64,000 bases of DNA from Siphonodentalium dalli (lineage: Eukaryota; Mollusca; Scaphopoda; Gadilida; Siphonodentaliidae), in assembly GCA_032622095.1 (NCBI GenBank), contig CP136068.1, positions 1,051,607 to 1,115,606 of the forward strand. Reading direction: 5' to 3'. The notes under the pieces were generated by a model. It ran no database searches and was not told the origin of the DNA. It saw only the letters and a program-made list of their open reading frames with translations. Numbering within the stretch: position 1 is the first letter of the stretch; the number at the start of each line of letters is the position of its first letter. Of the stretch, positions 32,467-45,518 are shown piece after piece. Position numbers and translations under genes: made by a program.

Positions 32467-33329
32467 ACAAAGGGCGTTTATGTACTTGCGTATAGATGGG
32501 ACTACAGGGATCTCACAAGCACAGACAATTCAAGTTTCTTATTTACCAGCTGTGTTGGTGGTACCATGATGTAAGATGCAAATGGATAGACTGTTTAAAG
32601 GCACGTGCGGCCTTAGTTGTCGAAAATATTCATATTTGTTCCAATCACCGTAAACAGAAAAACATTAAAACGCATACAGTTTCGTTCATATATACCACGA
32701 CCATCGCGTAAACAGCATGTTATCATAAAGATTTACTATATTTTACCTAAGCAGGAGCCTGATTGTGTTACATAAGACAGCACAATGTTGCTGGCTAATC
32801 ACACATAAATGGCATAAACGCTCTTTATTCGTTCCATATCAGGAATTGACCAACAAAGAACGCTCTTTATGTTTACCATCATAATATAAACAAACACCAG
32901 AAAAGTAACTTTTTATGCTTTTGTTTACATAACAATGGTCAAATATATGACAATAACATACTGTTTATGCGATATTTCTTATTTGTATACGGACAAAGTC
33001 TGTCTACATTTTGTTATTCTTTCTGTTTGTGGCGGTTTTTGACGGGTGGAAATATATTCACAGGATACCCACCGCCAAGGCCAACCGTACCTTTAATATA
33101 GCCCGATGTTTGTCTGGCCTTTGCATATATAGGAAATAACGATTCTAATTTTCCAGTAGCTGTTTGTGAATGATGATTGATGAAAGGCTTTCTTTTATCA
33201 ACCTACTAATTTATATTTTTAACCCAGTGTCTCGTGGTAGCGGGTCGACTGATATGTTTTTGCTGGCCACCGTCCTGATTGTGCCTCATTTGGGTTAGAT
33301 GCTCAGACACCTTTCCCTTTATGTATATA
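32467..33329. other. Stretch without recognised genes
   Basis: No coding or repeat assignment. The word AACGCTCTTTAT occurs twice here (near 32818 and 32864) and also near 4650, suggesting a small dispersed repeat whose limits I cannot define. Confidence 0.3.
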
Positions 33330-34921
33330 CTAGCAGGGTTACCCGGCGTTGCCCAGGTTAGAGTGATATGAAACGATCTCCTCTGAACATTTAGTGGGAC
33401 TAGAGATTTACACGTATTCTCATAAATCGTATATCCTAATGGCATCGCAAACGCAATACTTATTATCGGGCAGGTGTATCCTTGTCCGATGTCAGTGTTG
33501 GAGAGTCCTGAATAGTTATTTGACGGTGTTTTTTTTCTCAGAAGAAACTGTATTTTACTGCAATTTTTGAACAGGTCGTAAATACATTTCAATTTCTCTT
33601 GACAAATTGTATATTTTTAGTGGAAAATATCACTCAATTGTGTTATAATACATGAGCCATTCTAAAACGTCATCCTCTGACGGTTCAAGTTCTCTCATTT
33701 TGCAAGACTATGTATCTCTTAAATCGAATAATAAATATAGTTTTAATGCTTTCTTTTATGTATCTGTGTTTGCTAGCTCACTATATGAAGACCATGTTAG
33801 CTTTGGTGCCTCACCTCTCCCCATTTATGACTCGAACATGGCCACTTTTGGCATATTTAAACCACGTCCATTATATTCCTGATAGCATGGAGGTGATTAT
33901 GTATCAGTTAAGTGGTAATCGACAACTAACTAAACAAATTCTTATCAAATTTAATGCCCCCCCCCCATTCCTTCCTCACTCAAACGGCACCAATGTGTCG
34001 TCTTTAAATCACACGATAAGGTTCCTCGTATCACGGAGAAGAATATGTATCGGCGCTAAATATTTGTTTTTTATAAATTTTGGTGTCCATCTCCAGCTAT
34101 GGGCACCCTGACTCAATCGGCGCCCTATCATGGAGATGATTATCTATAAATTTGGTGGAAATCTGCGACAAAAATATTTCATCATTATTGCTGCCCCTTT
34201 CCATTTACTGTTCTTGACAACACAGACACACACAAATTTGCAAATATAGGCACCAATTGTGGCGTCTTTAAATCTTTAACATGATTTGATCCTCGTATCG
34301 TTGGAGAAGAACGCGTATTCATGTTGTGGAAATTGGCGCTAAATATATTTGTATCAGTTTTGGTGACCCTCTCCTCCCTATCCATTACTCAAGCGGCGCC
34401 ACTTTTGTCATCTTTAAATCACAAAATTAGTCTCATTTTGAAGTTGAATATATATAAAATTGTTAGAAACCGGTGGCTAAACACATTGGTATCAAATTTA
34501 GTGCCCCCCATCTCTCACCGAGACGGCACCAATTTGGCGTCTTTAAATCACACGATTAGATTCCTCGTATCATGGAGAAGAATGTGAATCCATTTGGATG
34601 AAATCAGTGATAAAATATTTGTATCAATTTGGATGCCCTTCTCCCCTGTTGTGCACTCCTGACTCGAACGCCACCTTAACAGCTTTAAACAACACCAATA
34701 GAGACCTCATATCATGGATATGATATGTATAATTTTTGGTGGAAATCGGCGACAAAATTGTTTGCTGCCCCCTGACAATAACAGCGTCACTTTAGAAAAT
34801 TCTAACCCTCGCCATTATCTTCCTTGTAAAAAGTTATCCCTTTGGTATCATCTAGATGGTCCCACGTAAATTTCTATAGAACACAGACAGACAGACAAAC
34901 ATTCGCAAATATAGATATAGA
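33330..34921 (-). mobile_element. Helentron/Helitron-like non-autonomous element
   Basis: Read on the minus strand it starts TCTATATCTATATTTGCGAATG after an A (34922), passes a GTCT microsatellite, and ends ...GGGCAACGCCGGGTAACCCTGCTAG before a T (33329). TC start, a GC-rich hairpin shortly before a CTAG end, and insertion between A and T are Helitron hallmarks. The interior is made of diverged ~145-bp core repeats with the plus-strand words GCGCCACTTTTG, TCTTTAAATCACA, CTCGTATCATGGAGAAGAA and GTGGAAATCGGCG. Core repeats of this kind are known in Helentron-associated elements of molluscs. No Rep/helicase is encoded. Confidence 0.75.
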
Positions 34922-36569
34922 TAACTTCACTCCAACAATTCATTGCCGTATACTGCCCCCAGCGTTGATATAGTGTTAACATGGAATAACAAGAAAACCA
35001 ATGTCAGAAATGGTAACGCGCTCAAGATGATATATTATATACCCATGCTTGTAATTATAGAATATAAAATATATTGGTTTTGCGAATGACCAACTCAGAA
35101 TTCCGTTAAAATAACAATAACAACCAGCACATAATTAACGAACCGGCGGCCGACTCGGCCGTCTCCGACCACAACCCCCAGTGGGCTGCAGAACGAAACA
35201 TGTCTATAAAAGTTGAAATATAAGACTTACAAATTATCTTTTTCATTTCTTTTATTTGTAATTGGCATAGCTTATCACAAACCAAAAATCAACATTATTG
35301 ACATAATGTTAACGACAATAAACGAAATTGAAATTCCCAACTACACCTTTTACCGGACTCGGCCCCCGGTCGCAGTTCGACTTTAATCCTCCCAAAAATT
35401 CCTATTCTATAAATAAAACACCCATGCGCCCAGGCGGAACAAGAATCTCTACACCAGTATACACGCGGAGCGCGCGTAATTATAAGTGGCCGTAACTATA
35501 AATGGCGTCCAACATGATCGCCGTTTTCTGTACTAAGTCAGTTTAATCTAAATTGCAGAAATAATACGCCGTGAAGTGCATGTGTTTTATATACCATGGC
35601 AATAATTTATATTATTAGCAAGATGGAATTTGCCGTTGAATTTGCTTCCAAAATTGTGACCGGAGGTATCGAAACGAACTATATTTCACACATATTTCTT
35701 AGATCAGTTTTTGTTGCGTGGCCATACTTTTTACTACCGCATCTAAAGCGCATACAGATAATTTCAAAGCTTGTGATATGCATTTTCACAAATAACAATT
35801 CATCTTTGGGATTCGGCTAACCATGCCGAAATGTTTGTCTGGTATACCTTAGTACGTCAAGGCAATGGGCGGACTTAAACAGTGTTAAAACGATTTCAAA
35901 ACGAGCAGGACTTACTGTCTTTATCCCGAATAACATACATTCTTAGCGTTAGATCAATAATGTTAATATATATTTTATTTCAGTGCCACGGTTCCAACCA
36001 ACCTGATTTGATCGATTTTATTGTAATTAACTTAAAGGATTGTATCAGTCTTTCTTAAGCTATAATATGTGGAACATTGTGGGGGAAAAGTGAGGAGGAA
36101 ACTTGTCTTGGCTGGTCCGGTCCAGACGCACAATATCCAAAAACATATACCATTGATTTGGATAAGTGCCACTACGTTGACGCGATGTATGGTTTTTGAA
36201 ATGTGTTCAAGCTTGAACACGAGGAGGCGGTGGTACCTTACTCGAGAACCGGACATACTTGACAAAGTGTGAAGGACTGAATATGTGATTCCAATCGTTA
36301 GTTGAACATCTCTACTTGTTCAAGAAAGATCTAAAGTGGCGACAGTTGTGTACATACAAGTGGTTTGGCAGCATTCGTTATTATTCAGATCGATACTTTG
36401 CCCAATCTGTCGGAGTCGGTTCGCTCTACGACTTCTCACTGGACTGTTTAAATAACCGATGCACGTGACTGATATAAGTCATTAAACAACGTGGACTCAA
36501 TTAAATACATAAACGCAGGACTGTTGAAATTATATACATAAATTGGGAACATTACAGAGGGGACTTAAC
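34922..36569. other. Stretch without recognised genes
   Basis: Contains GC-rich patches near 35150 and 35460. A 74-residue plus-strand frame at 35596-35820 is hydrophobic in its middle, but I see no domain, splice context or Kozak strength that makes it more than a chance frame. Confidence 0.3.
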
Positions 36570-37149
36570 CAGTGTTCGCGCTGGACTGAAAAATGTTGTG
36601 GCCAAAAGTTTAGCCAAATGAAAATTTTATTAGCCAAATGAAAAAAACTTTGGCCAAATTAAAAAAAACTTTGGCCAAATTAAATCCTCATTTTCTCGGC
36701 GCTACACAATTAATGACTAAAATATTTGTTTTAAACTTTATTTGTTACTCAGAATAAAAGCATAACTAAAACAACACAAAAACAACTTTAAAAACAATAT
36801 TATACGAACATAGACTGTATACGTTATATCGCACAGACAGATCAATTCATGTAAAGCATTAATACTAAATACGGCGAGATTTCACATCCAACCATATGTA
36901 AAAAGCCCGGTGAAAATCAGTCAGAAATTTTTCATCGCCGAAGCGATGGACTGTTCTGCTCTGCCTATGGTTGTTACGTTTATTTCCTTTGTTTATTTCC
37001 TTTAATTAGCTTTCCGGCTCCATGCTTTTCGTCTCCAATTGGGTTAAAACAAAGTTTAGCCAAAAGTTTAGTCAAATTAAATTTTTATTAGCCGAATTCG
37101 AAAAAAGATTGGCCATTGGCCAATTTGGCCACCGACAGCGCGAACCCTG
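36570..37149. mobile_element. Non-autonomous hAT element (MITE)
   Basis: Inverted ends CAGTGTTCGCGCTG (left) and CAGCGCGAACCCTG (right), with the hAT-style CA(G/A)...TG termini, are flanked by a perfect 8-bp direct duplication GACTTAAC (36562-36569 and 37150-37157). Eight-base target duplications define hAT transposons. The 580-bp interior has TTTGGCCAAATT-type repeats and no transposase frame. Confidence 0.9.
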
Positions 37150-37554
37150 GACTTAACCGGGATCGTGGTTTCCTATATCACATTACCAATGTCTGAGAGT
37201 GTAACCAAGACGTTGACATCAACGCATCGTGTGGTCACGTTAACGCGTCAATGTTCTAAGCTGTCATTCCACTTGAAAAGGGCCACCAGAATGGCCGGAG
37301 GCTCATGATATTAAACTATACACAAGTCTAAGGGGCTTGTTACATGAGTCGGGACAAATCGGCGAGCTGGGACAACTCGGTTTGCCGGGTGCATCGGTCC
37401 TCTGTGCTTTCTTACTAAACTACTGGGGTCGTATTCACCAGCTGGGTATATATATAGTCCAGGTAGTTTATACGAGGCGACTCTCATTGCGAACCTCTCC
37501 GTGGACGTCGATGGGAAGACATCGCCGCGCGGTATAGGATTATCCAACCAAGGT

Positions 37555-37684
37555 GATTGGGGACAATCATGGATTGACCACCGCGCGGTTATGTACATAA
37601 AACATGCTGCGCACAGCAGAGATTGGGGACAATCATGGATTGACCACCGGTTACGTACATAAAACATGCTGCGCACAGCAGAGA
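37555..37684. repeat. Two tandem 66-bp copies
   Basis: GATTGGGGACAATCATGG begins at 37555 and again at 37621; both copies run through ACATAAAACATGCTGCGCACAGCAG. The second lacks a few bases in the CGCGCGGTT part. Confidence 0.85.
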
Positions 37685-37725
37685 AACAGTACATGTTTGG
37701 CTGAGTTCAATCATGAGTAACTGAT

Positions 37726-38459
37726 GGAAATGATGGGTACACAACCGACGAACGCAACACTTTTTGAGCATATGGTGCATTGAAACATCAAAATCTTGAA
37801 TATAAAGAGACCGGAACCTTCCGAGTTCCACCAGTGCATGAAAGCAAATTCTTCTGAAATGGTAGGGAATAATAGATCATGTCTAGTATTTGAATTGTGC
37901 TTAAATTCTATAGCGTTCAACATACCTCCACTCATCATATAATTCTCAGGGACGTGGCGAGAGGGTTGTTTTGGAAATGATGGGTACACAACCGACGAAC
38001 GCAACACTTTTTGAGCATATAGTGCATTGAAACATCAAAATCTTGAATATAAAGAGACCGGAACCTTCCGAGTTCCACCAGTGCATGAAAGCAAATTCTT
38101 CTGAAATGGTAGGGAATAATAGATCATGTCTAGTATTTGAATTGTGCTTAAATTCTATAGCGTTCAACATACCTCCACTCATCATATAATTCTCAGGGAC
38201 GTGGCGAGAGGGTTGTTTTGGAAATGATGGGTACACAACCGACGAACGCAACACTTTTTGAGCATATAGTGCATTGAAACATCAAAATCTTGAATATAAA
38301 GAGACCGGAACCTTCCGAGTTCCACCAGTGCATGAAAGCAAATTCTTCTGAAATGGTAGGGAATAATAGATCATGTCTAGTATTTGAATTGTGCTTAAAT
38401 TCTATAGCGTTCAACATACCTCCACTCATCATATTCTTCTCAGGGACGTGGCGAGAGGG
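37726..38459. repeat. Three tandem 247-bp copies
   Basis: GGAAATGATGGGTACACAACC starts at 37726, 37973 and 38220. The copies are almost identical; the last runs into a T-run and G-run (38460-38486). A minus-strand frame crosses the copy junctions, so apparent ~100-residue proteins repeat, but they have no recognisable domain and result from the copy structure. Confidence 0.9.
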
Positions 38460-38559
38460 TTTTTTTTGGGTGGGGGGGGGGGGGGTCTCACACCCCCTCC
38501 AACTTTTGTCAAATGTTCAACATTTGGTAATATCATAAACTGACACAACATTAGTTGGA

Positions 38560-39441
38560 AATTTCATACCAACAATATATGCTGACACTCCCCTCTCTAT
38601 CCCTGACTCAAGCGGTGCCACTGTTGACATCTTTAAACCACACAATTACACTCATTATGAAGATGAATATATATAAAATTGGTGGAAATCGGCGGCTAAA
38701 CAAATTGGTATCAAATTTAGGACCCCAGTCTCTCACTCAGACGGCACCAATTTGGTGTCTTAAAACACACGATTATATTTATTTATCATGGAGAAGAATG
38801 TGTATCAATTTGGTTGAAATGGGCGCTGAAAATGATTTTTATCAATTTTGGTGCCCCTCTCCCCTACCGTGCACCACTATTTCGAACGTCGCCACTTTTG
38901 ATATTTTTAAACCACACGATTATATTCCTGATATCATGATTATGTATACTTTGGTGTTAATTGGCGACTAATCAAATTCTTATCAAATGTAGACCCCCAC
39001 TCATCTCACACCCAAACGGCGCCGATTTGGTGTTTTTAAATCATACGATTATATTCCTCGTCTCATTGAGAAGAATGTGAATCAATTTGGTGGAAAATAT
39101 TGTTAATCAATTTGGATGCCCCCGTCTCCTAACGTGCACCCCTGACTCGAACGGCGCCACTTTTAACATCTTTAAACCACACCAATAGAGTCCTCATGAT
39201 ATGTTTATATACAAGTTTGGTGGCAATCGGCGACAATATGTTTTGCTGCCATCCCCTTTTCTGCCCCTGGCAAGAACAGCGTCACTTTAGAAAATTATAA
39301 CCCGCACCACTATCTTCCTCGTAAAAAGGTACCCATGTTAAACCCCTTTGGTGAAATCTAGATGGTTCCACATGAATTTCTATAGAACACAGACAGACAA
39401 ACAGACAGACAGATGGACACATTCGCAAATATAGATATAGA
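38560..39441 (-). mobile_element. Truncated copy of the Helentron-like element
   Basis: Same core repeats as 33330-34921 and the same end: CAGACAGACAGATGG..ACATTCGCAAATATAGATATAGAT, with the minus-strand TC start at 39441 preceded by A. The CTAG/hairpin end is not found; the left part begins within core repeats just after the 247-bp array. Confidence 0.65.
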
Positions 39442-39623
39442 TCGTCGATGTTTTGAGGGAATCAGATTTGTAGTAGTTAAATATTTGTTTTGTTTCCAGA
39501 TACGTTCCAATTGGTATTAATATAGCCTTCTTGATATGCCATGTGCAGTGTTTCACAATATTTTTTATAGGAAAAAGTAAATTCCAATCTGAAATTATAT
39601 TTTATTGAATATCATCGGTTGAT

Positions 39624-39880
39624 GTTGTTTTTACTCGTGTATAGTCTGACGTCTCTATTGTTATCCATAATCGACCATACGTATATGATCTTACTTGGGT
39701 ATAGTGTGAAGACTCTATTGTTTTTCCTAATCAACCATACGTAGATGATCTTACCCGGGTATAGTGCGAAGTCTATTGTTTTCCCTAAACAACCATACGT
39801 ATATGGTCTTACCTGGGTATAGTGTGACTACTCTATTGGTACCCTTAATCGACATATATGATCTTACTCGGGTATATAGT
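39624..39880. repeat. Left part of the ~59-bp satellite
   Basis: About four diverged copies with GATCTTAC(T/C)(C/T)GGGTATAGTG, CTCTATTGTT and ATC(G/A)ACCATACGTA. It is interrupted at about 39880 by a LINE and resumes at 41756. Confidence 0.85.
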
Positions 39881-39881
39881 T

Positions 39882-41755
39882 CGACGACCGCACCAACGAC
39901 AGCCGATGATATTGCCATTCTCGCTCTTACCAAACAAGGTCTGGACAATCTCATAAATATATGCTATGACTACAGCGTTCGTTGGAGATTCGGATTTTCC
40001 TGTACAAAAAGCAATATTGTCGTCTTAAATGAACCCAGACACGTACATGCTCGACAATACAGACACTGGCAGCTCGGATCTGATACTTTAAAAGAAGACA
40101 AGGATTGCCTTCACCTTGGTTTGCTTCAGGACAAATTTTCCAGCAGTTCATCACACTCTTCTGATGTGGCAACAAAACTTCGAAAAACGTTTTTCTCTAC
40201 GATAGGCAATGATTCTCTCAAATGTGTTACTCCTCTGACTATGGGCCATCTCCTGCGAACAGTTGTTTTACCAAAGGCACTATATGGCACTGAAATTATT
40301 TCACTGCAATCTCAATCATCCGCCAATGTGATAGAACGTTCTCTGCGCACGTGTGTGAAGTACGCGCAGAAATTGCCGAAGCGCACAAGTACGTGTCTTG
40401 CGCTAGGATTAATAGGTCAAATTCCCGCTCAGAGAGAAATGCATATACGGAAACTATGCTTCCTCGGACATTTGATTCACCTTCCTCTTGAACACCAAAC
40501 TCCACTTGAACTCTTCATCTTCAAAGCACACCTCTATCGTCTGTTTCACCGTCCAGTGTCCGGATTCGTCTCTGAAGTCTTTCCCTTACTCGAGCAGTAT
40601 AGTCTTTTAAATCATGTAGATAATTTTCTAATCCACGGCGACTTCCCCGATAAAAACTCATGGAAGACAATTGTGAAAAGTGTCGTGAAGATCACCTACA
40701 TGTCACAATGGAATCAATCCATGTCCAGTGATAAGAAATTTTCTGTTGCTACCAAAGTTCGTCGAGACCCTCTCTCTGGGTGGAAAATTTGGAGGCTTCT
40801 TCAGTCTCGCCCGAATGCAGCTGACAAATTCTTCAATTTGGCGAAACTATTGAACAAAACAACTTTCCAAAATAACCTGACGTGCCACCAATGCTACAAA
40901 ACATACGATAACGAACTCTATCACTTAATGTTCTCTTGTATAGGTCTGTCAATTCTACAGCTGAGGAACCGTCTATGGGAGACATTATTAAACCATCACG
41001 GCGTTGGCGTCTTCCTCTACCTGGATGGTCTATCAAGAGATGACTTTCTTGCGATAGTACTCGGCTCAGAGGACCCACACTTAACTTCACCCATCCAGAG
41101 ATGCCACAATTTGATAATTGATGTAACATCATCGTATTTCATGGCTATGTGTAGACTAATAACAAATAAACAACATATCTAGCATTCACACGGTAGGCGT
41201 TCTCAATAATAGAGAATTCTGCCTCACATCCTCGCGCGTGTGAGATATTCTATTGTGTATGTAGCTCGCAACGAGCATACGGATGCGATATTTAGTTGTA
41301 CATATAGGTATAAAACATTATGTAGGATATATGTGTTAGTTATCAACGTATTTCAATAACTCAATGTAATCAAGAAACCGCAGTTTTTTACCTTTTCATT
41401 TCCTTAATTTGTTTCTATTTTCAACGAATATAATATCACATTGGTGTAATTTGTTCAGCCATATCCTTGTGACATTTATGAGTATCTGTGTCTCAGTAAA
41501 ATGATTGTTTTTATTAATTTTTTTTTATTTGATTTTTTTTTTATTATTTGATTTTGATACCCCCCCCCCTATTTTTCCCTTTTTATTTAAATTTGATTGT
41601 TTTTTGTTTTGTTTTTTTTGTAAATAATAATATCACATATTGGTATAATTTGTCCAACCACATTCTTGTGACATTCATGTTATCTGTGTTTGTAAATAAT
41701 GTTGTATATAATATACTCTCCCCAGATGGAGGCAATAAAGAAATATATACTAGGG
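39882..41755 (+). mobile_element. 5'-truncated LINE inserted in the satellite
   Basis: The open frame reads out of the satellite into TTAPTTADDIAIL, corresponding to the catalytic (C/Y)ADD box of a non-LTR reverse transcriptase. Here the residue before ADD is Thr. The frame continues for ~430 residues: the thumb region MGHLLRTVVLPKALYGTEI, long helical segments, and a C-terminal zinc motif CHQCYKTYDNELYHLMFSC (C-x2-C...H...C), ending at 41180-41182. Everything upstream of motif C is missing, so it is a dead-on-arrival insertion, though the remaining frame is intact and hence young. The tail runs to CAGATGGAGGCAATAAAG (about 41725). Confidence 0.8.
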
Positions 41756-42975
41756 TACATAGTGTGACTACTCTATTGTTATCGCTAATCGACCATGTGA
41801 GTATGATCTTACCCGGGTATAATGTGACTATTCTATTGTTATCGCTAATCGACCATGCGTATATGATCTTACCCGGGTATAGTATGACTTCTCTATTGTT
41901 ATCGCTAATCGACCATGCGTATATGATCTTACTCGGGTATAGTGAGACGCCTATATTGGTACCCTAATATACTATACGTATATGATCTTATTCGGGTATA
42001 GTGAGACGCCTATATTGGTACCCTAATCTACTATACGTATATGATCTTACTCGGGTATAGTGAGACGCCTATATTGGTACCCTAATCTAATATACGTATA
42101 TGATCTTACTCGGGTATAGTGTGATGCCTATATTGGTACCCTAATCTACTATACGTATATGATCTTACTCGGGTATAGTGTGACGCCTATATTGGTACCC
42201 TAATCTACTATACGTATATGATCTTACTCCGGTATAGTGAGACGCCTATATTGGTACCCTAATCTACTATACGTATATGATCTTACTCGGGTATAGTGAG
42301 ACGCCTATATTGGTACCCTAATCTACTATACGTATATGATCTTACTCGGGTATAGTGAGACGCCTATATTGGTACCCTAATCTACTATACGTATATGATC
42401 TTACTCGGGTATAGTGAGACGCCTATATTGGTACCCTAATTTACCACACGTATATGATCCTACTCGGGTATAGTGAGACGCCTATATTGGTACCCTAATC
42501 TACTATACGTATATGATCTTACTCGGGTATAGTGAGACTCCTAAATTGGTACCCTAATCTACTATACGTATATGATCTTACTCGGGTATAGTGAGACGCC
42601 TATATTGGTACCCTAATCTACTATACGTATATGATCTTACTCGGGTATAGTGATACGCCTATATTGGTACCCTAATCTACTATACGTATATGATCTTACT
42701 CGGCTATAGTGTGACGCCTATATTAGTACCCTAATCTACTATACGTATATGAACTTACTCGGGTATAGTGAGACGTATATTGGTACCCTAATCTACTATA
42801 CGTATATGATCTTACTCGGGTATAGTGAGACGCCTATATTGGTACCCTAATTTACCACACGTATATTATCCTACTCGGGTATTGTGAAACGCCTATATCG
42901 GTACGGTACCCTAATCTACTATACGTATATGATCCTACTCGGGTATAGTGTGTCGACTCTATTGGTATCCATAAT
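41756..42975. repeat. 59-bp satellite, about 20 copies
   Basis: Unit: GCCTATATTGGTACCCTAAT then CTACTATACGTATATGATC and TTACTCGGGTATAGTGAGAC. Central copies are nearly identical; edge copies (41756-41950 and 42940-42975) are older variants with CTCTATTGTTATCGCTAATC. Edge divergence with a homogeneous centre is typical of unequal exchange. Reading frames across it are repeat artefacts. Confidence 0.95.
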
Positions 42976-43797
42976 CGACCATTGATATTTCCCGGCTTTA
43001 GTACGAGGTGTATCGTATTCACGATGTTGAAATCTTCTGCCGTATGTATGCGGGGATAATTCACGTTTTTTATTCAATATGATCTCCAGCGATTACGCAT
43101 ATACTACACATAGCTATTTGGTTAATAATATACAGATACAACTGAAGATGGGGCATATTATTTGTCAATAACGGCATTATAAAGTGGATTATTTAAATCT
43201 TAATTCATGGTAAATCTCTTAGCTGATCTGCAATTTTCCATGATTGAGGCAGCTAACAAGATAGAGTTATCCCTCTTGGTACGCTCTGTGTTCGCTCCGA
43301 ATGTTTTCGCGCGGATTTCTCTTCTGAGAAATAGCCACTAAAACTGTCCCACGATTTTCTTAAGAAATTATATATAAACTAGTTATTAAGTTATATAAGC
43401 TTTTCCGGACAGGTTTCCTCGAGTCATATCTATTATATTATACCATGGAATCTATATAAAACATGCTGAACAGAGATTGACCATCTTTATCTTTAGAGAA
43501 GGAGGGTTTCACGCAAAGGTTAATAAGATGTCAGATGGGGATATGGATTTTTAAATGATCAAGTTTCATCAATGTTTGTCAGCCAAACAATATTATTATA
43601 AGCTTGTATAGTCTTGTTCGACAAATTATACTTATAAATGATTTTTGTTGCGGATTTTCGCGATACCTGTGTGTAACGAATTATGGATGTTGCAAGTAAT
43701 TTAGATTTTCAAATCTGGTAAGCGGAAAATATATACTTCTATATAAATTCTGTCTTATTTGGTGTCAAATCTGACAGGGTAACTTTAACTATTGCAG
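42976..43797. other. Stretch before the lectin exon
   Basis: Probably upstream intron. No signal-peptide exon could be identified; the lectin exon needs an upstream exon ending in phase 1. Confidence 0.35.
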
Positions 43798-43981
43798 CCT
43801 CATACTGCGAGCTGATGGGTGCAGCTTACTACAAAGATACCAACACGTGTTACTGGGTGTGGCCAAACAGTGTCAGCGCACGAACATGTGAAAGCTATTC
43901 GTGCCCAGTGGAGGCCCATGGTCGCATTGCCAGAGTTACTACATCAGCGATAAATACCTTCATCCAAAATAATATCAAGAC
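43798..43981 (+). CDS. C-type lectin domain, first half (exon)
   Basis: Acceptor ACTATTGCAG, donor GTGAGT. After two bases it encodes SYCELMGAAYYKDTNTCYWV and, further on, SARTCESYSCPVEAHGRIA and INTFIQNNI: the N-terminal half of a C-type lectin-like domain, with aromatic strand, helix alpha-1 region and paired cysteines. These domains bind glycans or proteins outside the cell. Two leftover bases (AC) join precisely to the exon at 51294-51517. The long intron of 7.3 kb between them is filled with mobile elements. Signal peptide and start are upstream and not visible. Confidence 0.75.
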
Positions 43982-45518
43982 GTGAGTACATTTTAAACAT
44001 GATAAAAGGCTTCTAGACCATATAAGGTGGCCTTTATTTGACCGGTGGCTTTTTTAGAAATGAAAAATTTGATTTAGAGAACTTGACAGTTATTTTCATG
44101 TGATTACTAAATACTAAATTTATATTTACAACAAAATAACGATAAATAAAAAAGTCGATAAGGAGCATAACTCCGCCAGAAATGGTCGGATCTGATCCAC
44201 ATTCGACCTTGATCGGGACGTTCTCATATGAAAGCCACAAACCAAGTTTCGTCAAATTCTGTCGAATATTATTCAAGTTGTCATCCGGACAACACATGTT
44301 CATCGGTCACACATACGGACAGGCAGACGGACGGGCGGACGGACACAGCTCATTTCTACAGTTGATCGAAACATTTTTTCGAGCGAAAACTGTAGATGTA
44401 TACATCCTACACCCGTACGTATACGCTAGCAGTATGCTTGCCGGCAATGGATAGTGTGCTGCACATGCGCGTACGGCAGATGCGGGGAGGGTGGTGAGAC
44501 ATTGGTAAAAATTTACAGCAGTTCAGGTGAGCAGTTTTAAATTTTATTTCTGACAAAACAACGCTATAGGTGGAACCTTTCCTTGTATTTATACCAAAAA
44601 GCCGAACATGTTCCTACTTTCGGTCAAGTTTTTTAAAATCTTGTCTGGCGGTAGGGGGTGAAGTAGGAAAGTAAGCTGGACACGCAAACAGAGACCCTCT
44701 ACAGTCACGTCCATGATGAGGTAACGCTTTCAGGTTGGACGCTCCATAATAAAGGCCCTCACCGGCCCCGCGGGAGGGGATTTTCAGTTTGATTTCTCTT
44801 CATCCACAAACTGGCAGACGAAACATTGCATAATAGAGGCGCCCAGTGGGTGCACATCACAATATTCACTATCTGGGAACCTAACGCTGAGTCTAGGTCT
44901 CCCATAGCAGATGAGGCCATGAAGAATGAGGTCCAAAAGAGGATGAATTTGGTGACGCTGGTCCACTGTGTGGGGTAGCGTAACCAAATTCACCCTTTGG
45001 TGACCTCATTATGCACATGTCGGGCACCATATCCTCATGACTGGAATATAAATACAAAGTTGTTAAAGATGTCATGTCCGATTTGAAGCCATAAAACCAT
45101 CATTTGTTCGTCTTCTATATCCCATAAAACCACCATAAATTGTGTTAGGTCCTACCCCTGTTGTGCATATGCGATGCTATTGAGATAGCACACTGTTACC
45201 TGTTAGAATGCCATTTACACCAGACCTCAAGATTTGAATTGTTATCCTCTCTTCCAAACACAATACTCTAAAAAAAAGAACCCTATACTTGAAGGCGCAC
45301 CCGAAATTTCCATCAGGGAAAATCATACTGTTTTCGAGGCCACACAAAGATACACAATGAATACAAAACGATTTTACTAACGTAAATGTATGTTTTCGGC
45401 AACAGAGTCATATAACATTTCCTAAATTAGGAAAGTCTGGCTGCACTGCGAACTCAGTGTGTTGACTGCGGTCTATGTCTGTCAACCTCTTTTGACTAGT
45501 AATACACACTTTGCCACA
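43982..45518. other. Lectin gene intron 1, first part
   Basis: Contains, at 44150-44345, an inverted fragment of the dispersed repeat seen at 4735-5375 (ATAACTCCGCCAGAAATGG, GTCATCCGGAC, CGGACGGGCGGACGGAC). The rest has no recognised feature. Confidence 0.45.

Noticed and set aside
37589-38432. Repeated ~100-codon minus-strand frames with FNIKILMFQ-type words
   Set aside because: Copies of one frame in a 247-bp tandem repeat; no start, domain or splice support.
41548-41967. 139-codon frame with repeated LLSLIDHAYMILPGYS words
   Set aside because: Translation of the 59-60-bp satellite, with no stop only by chance.
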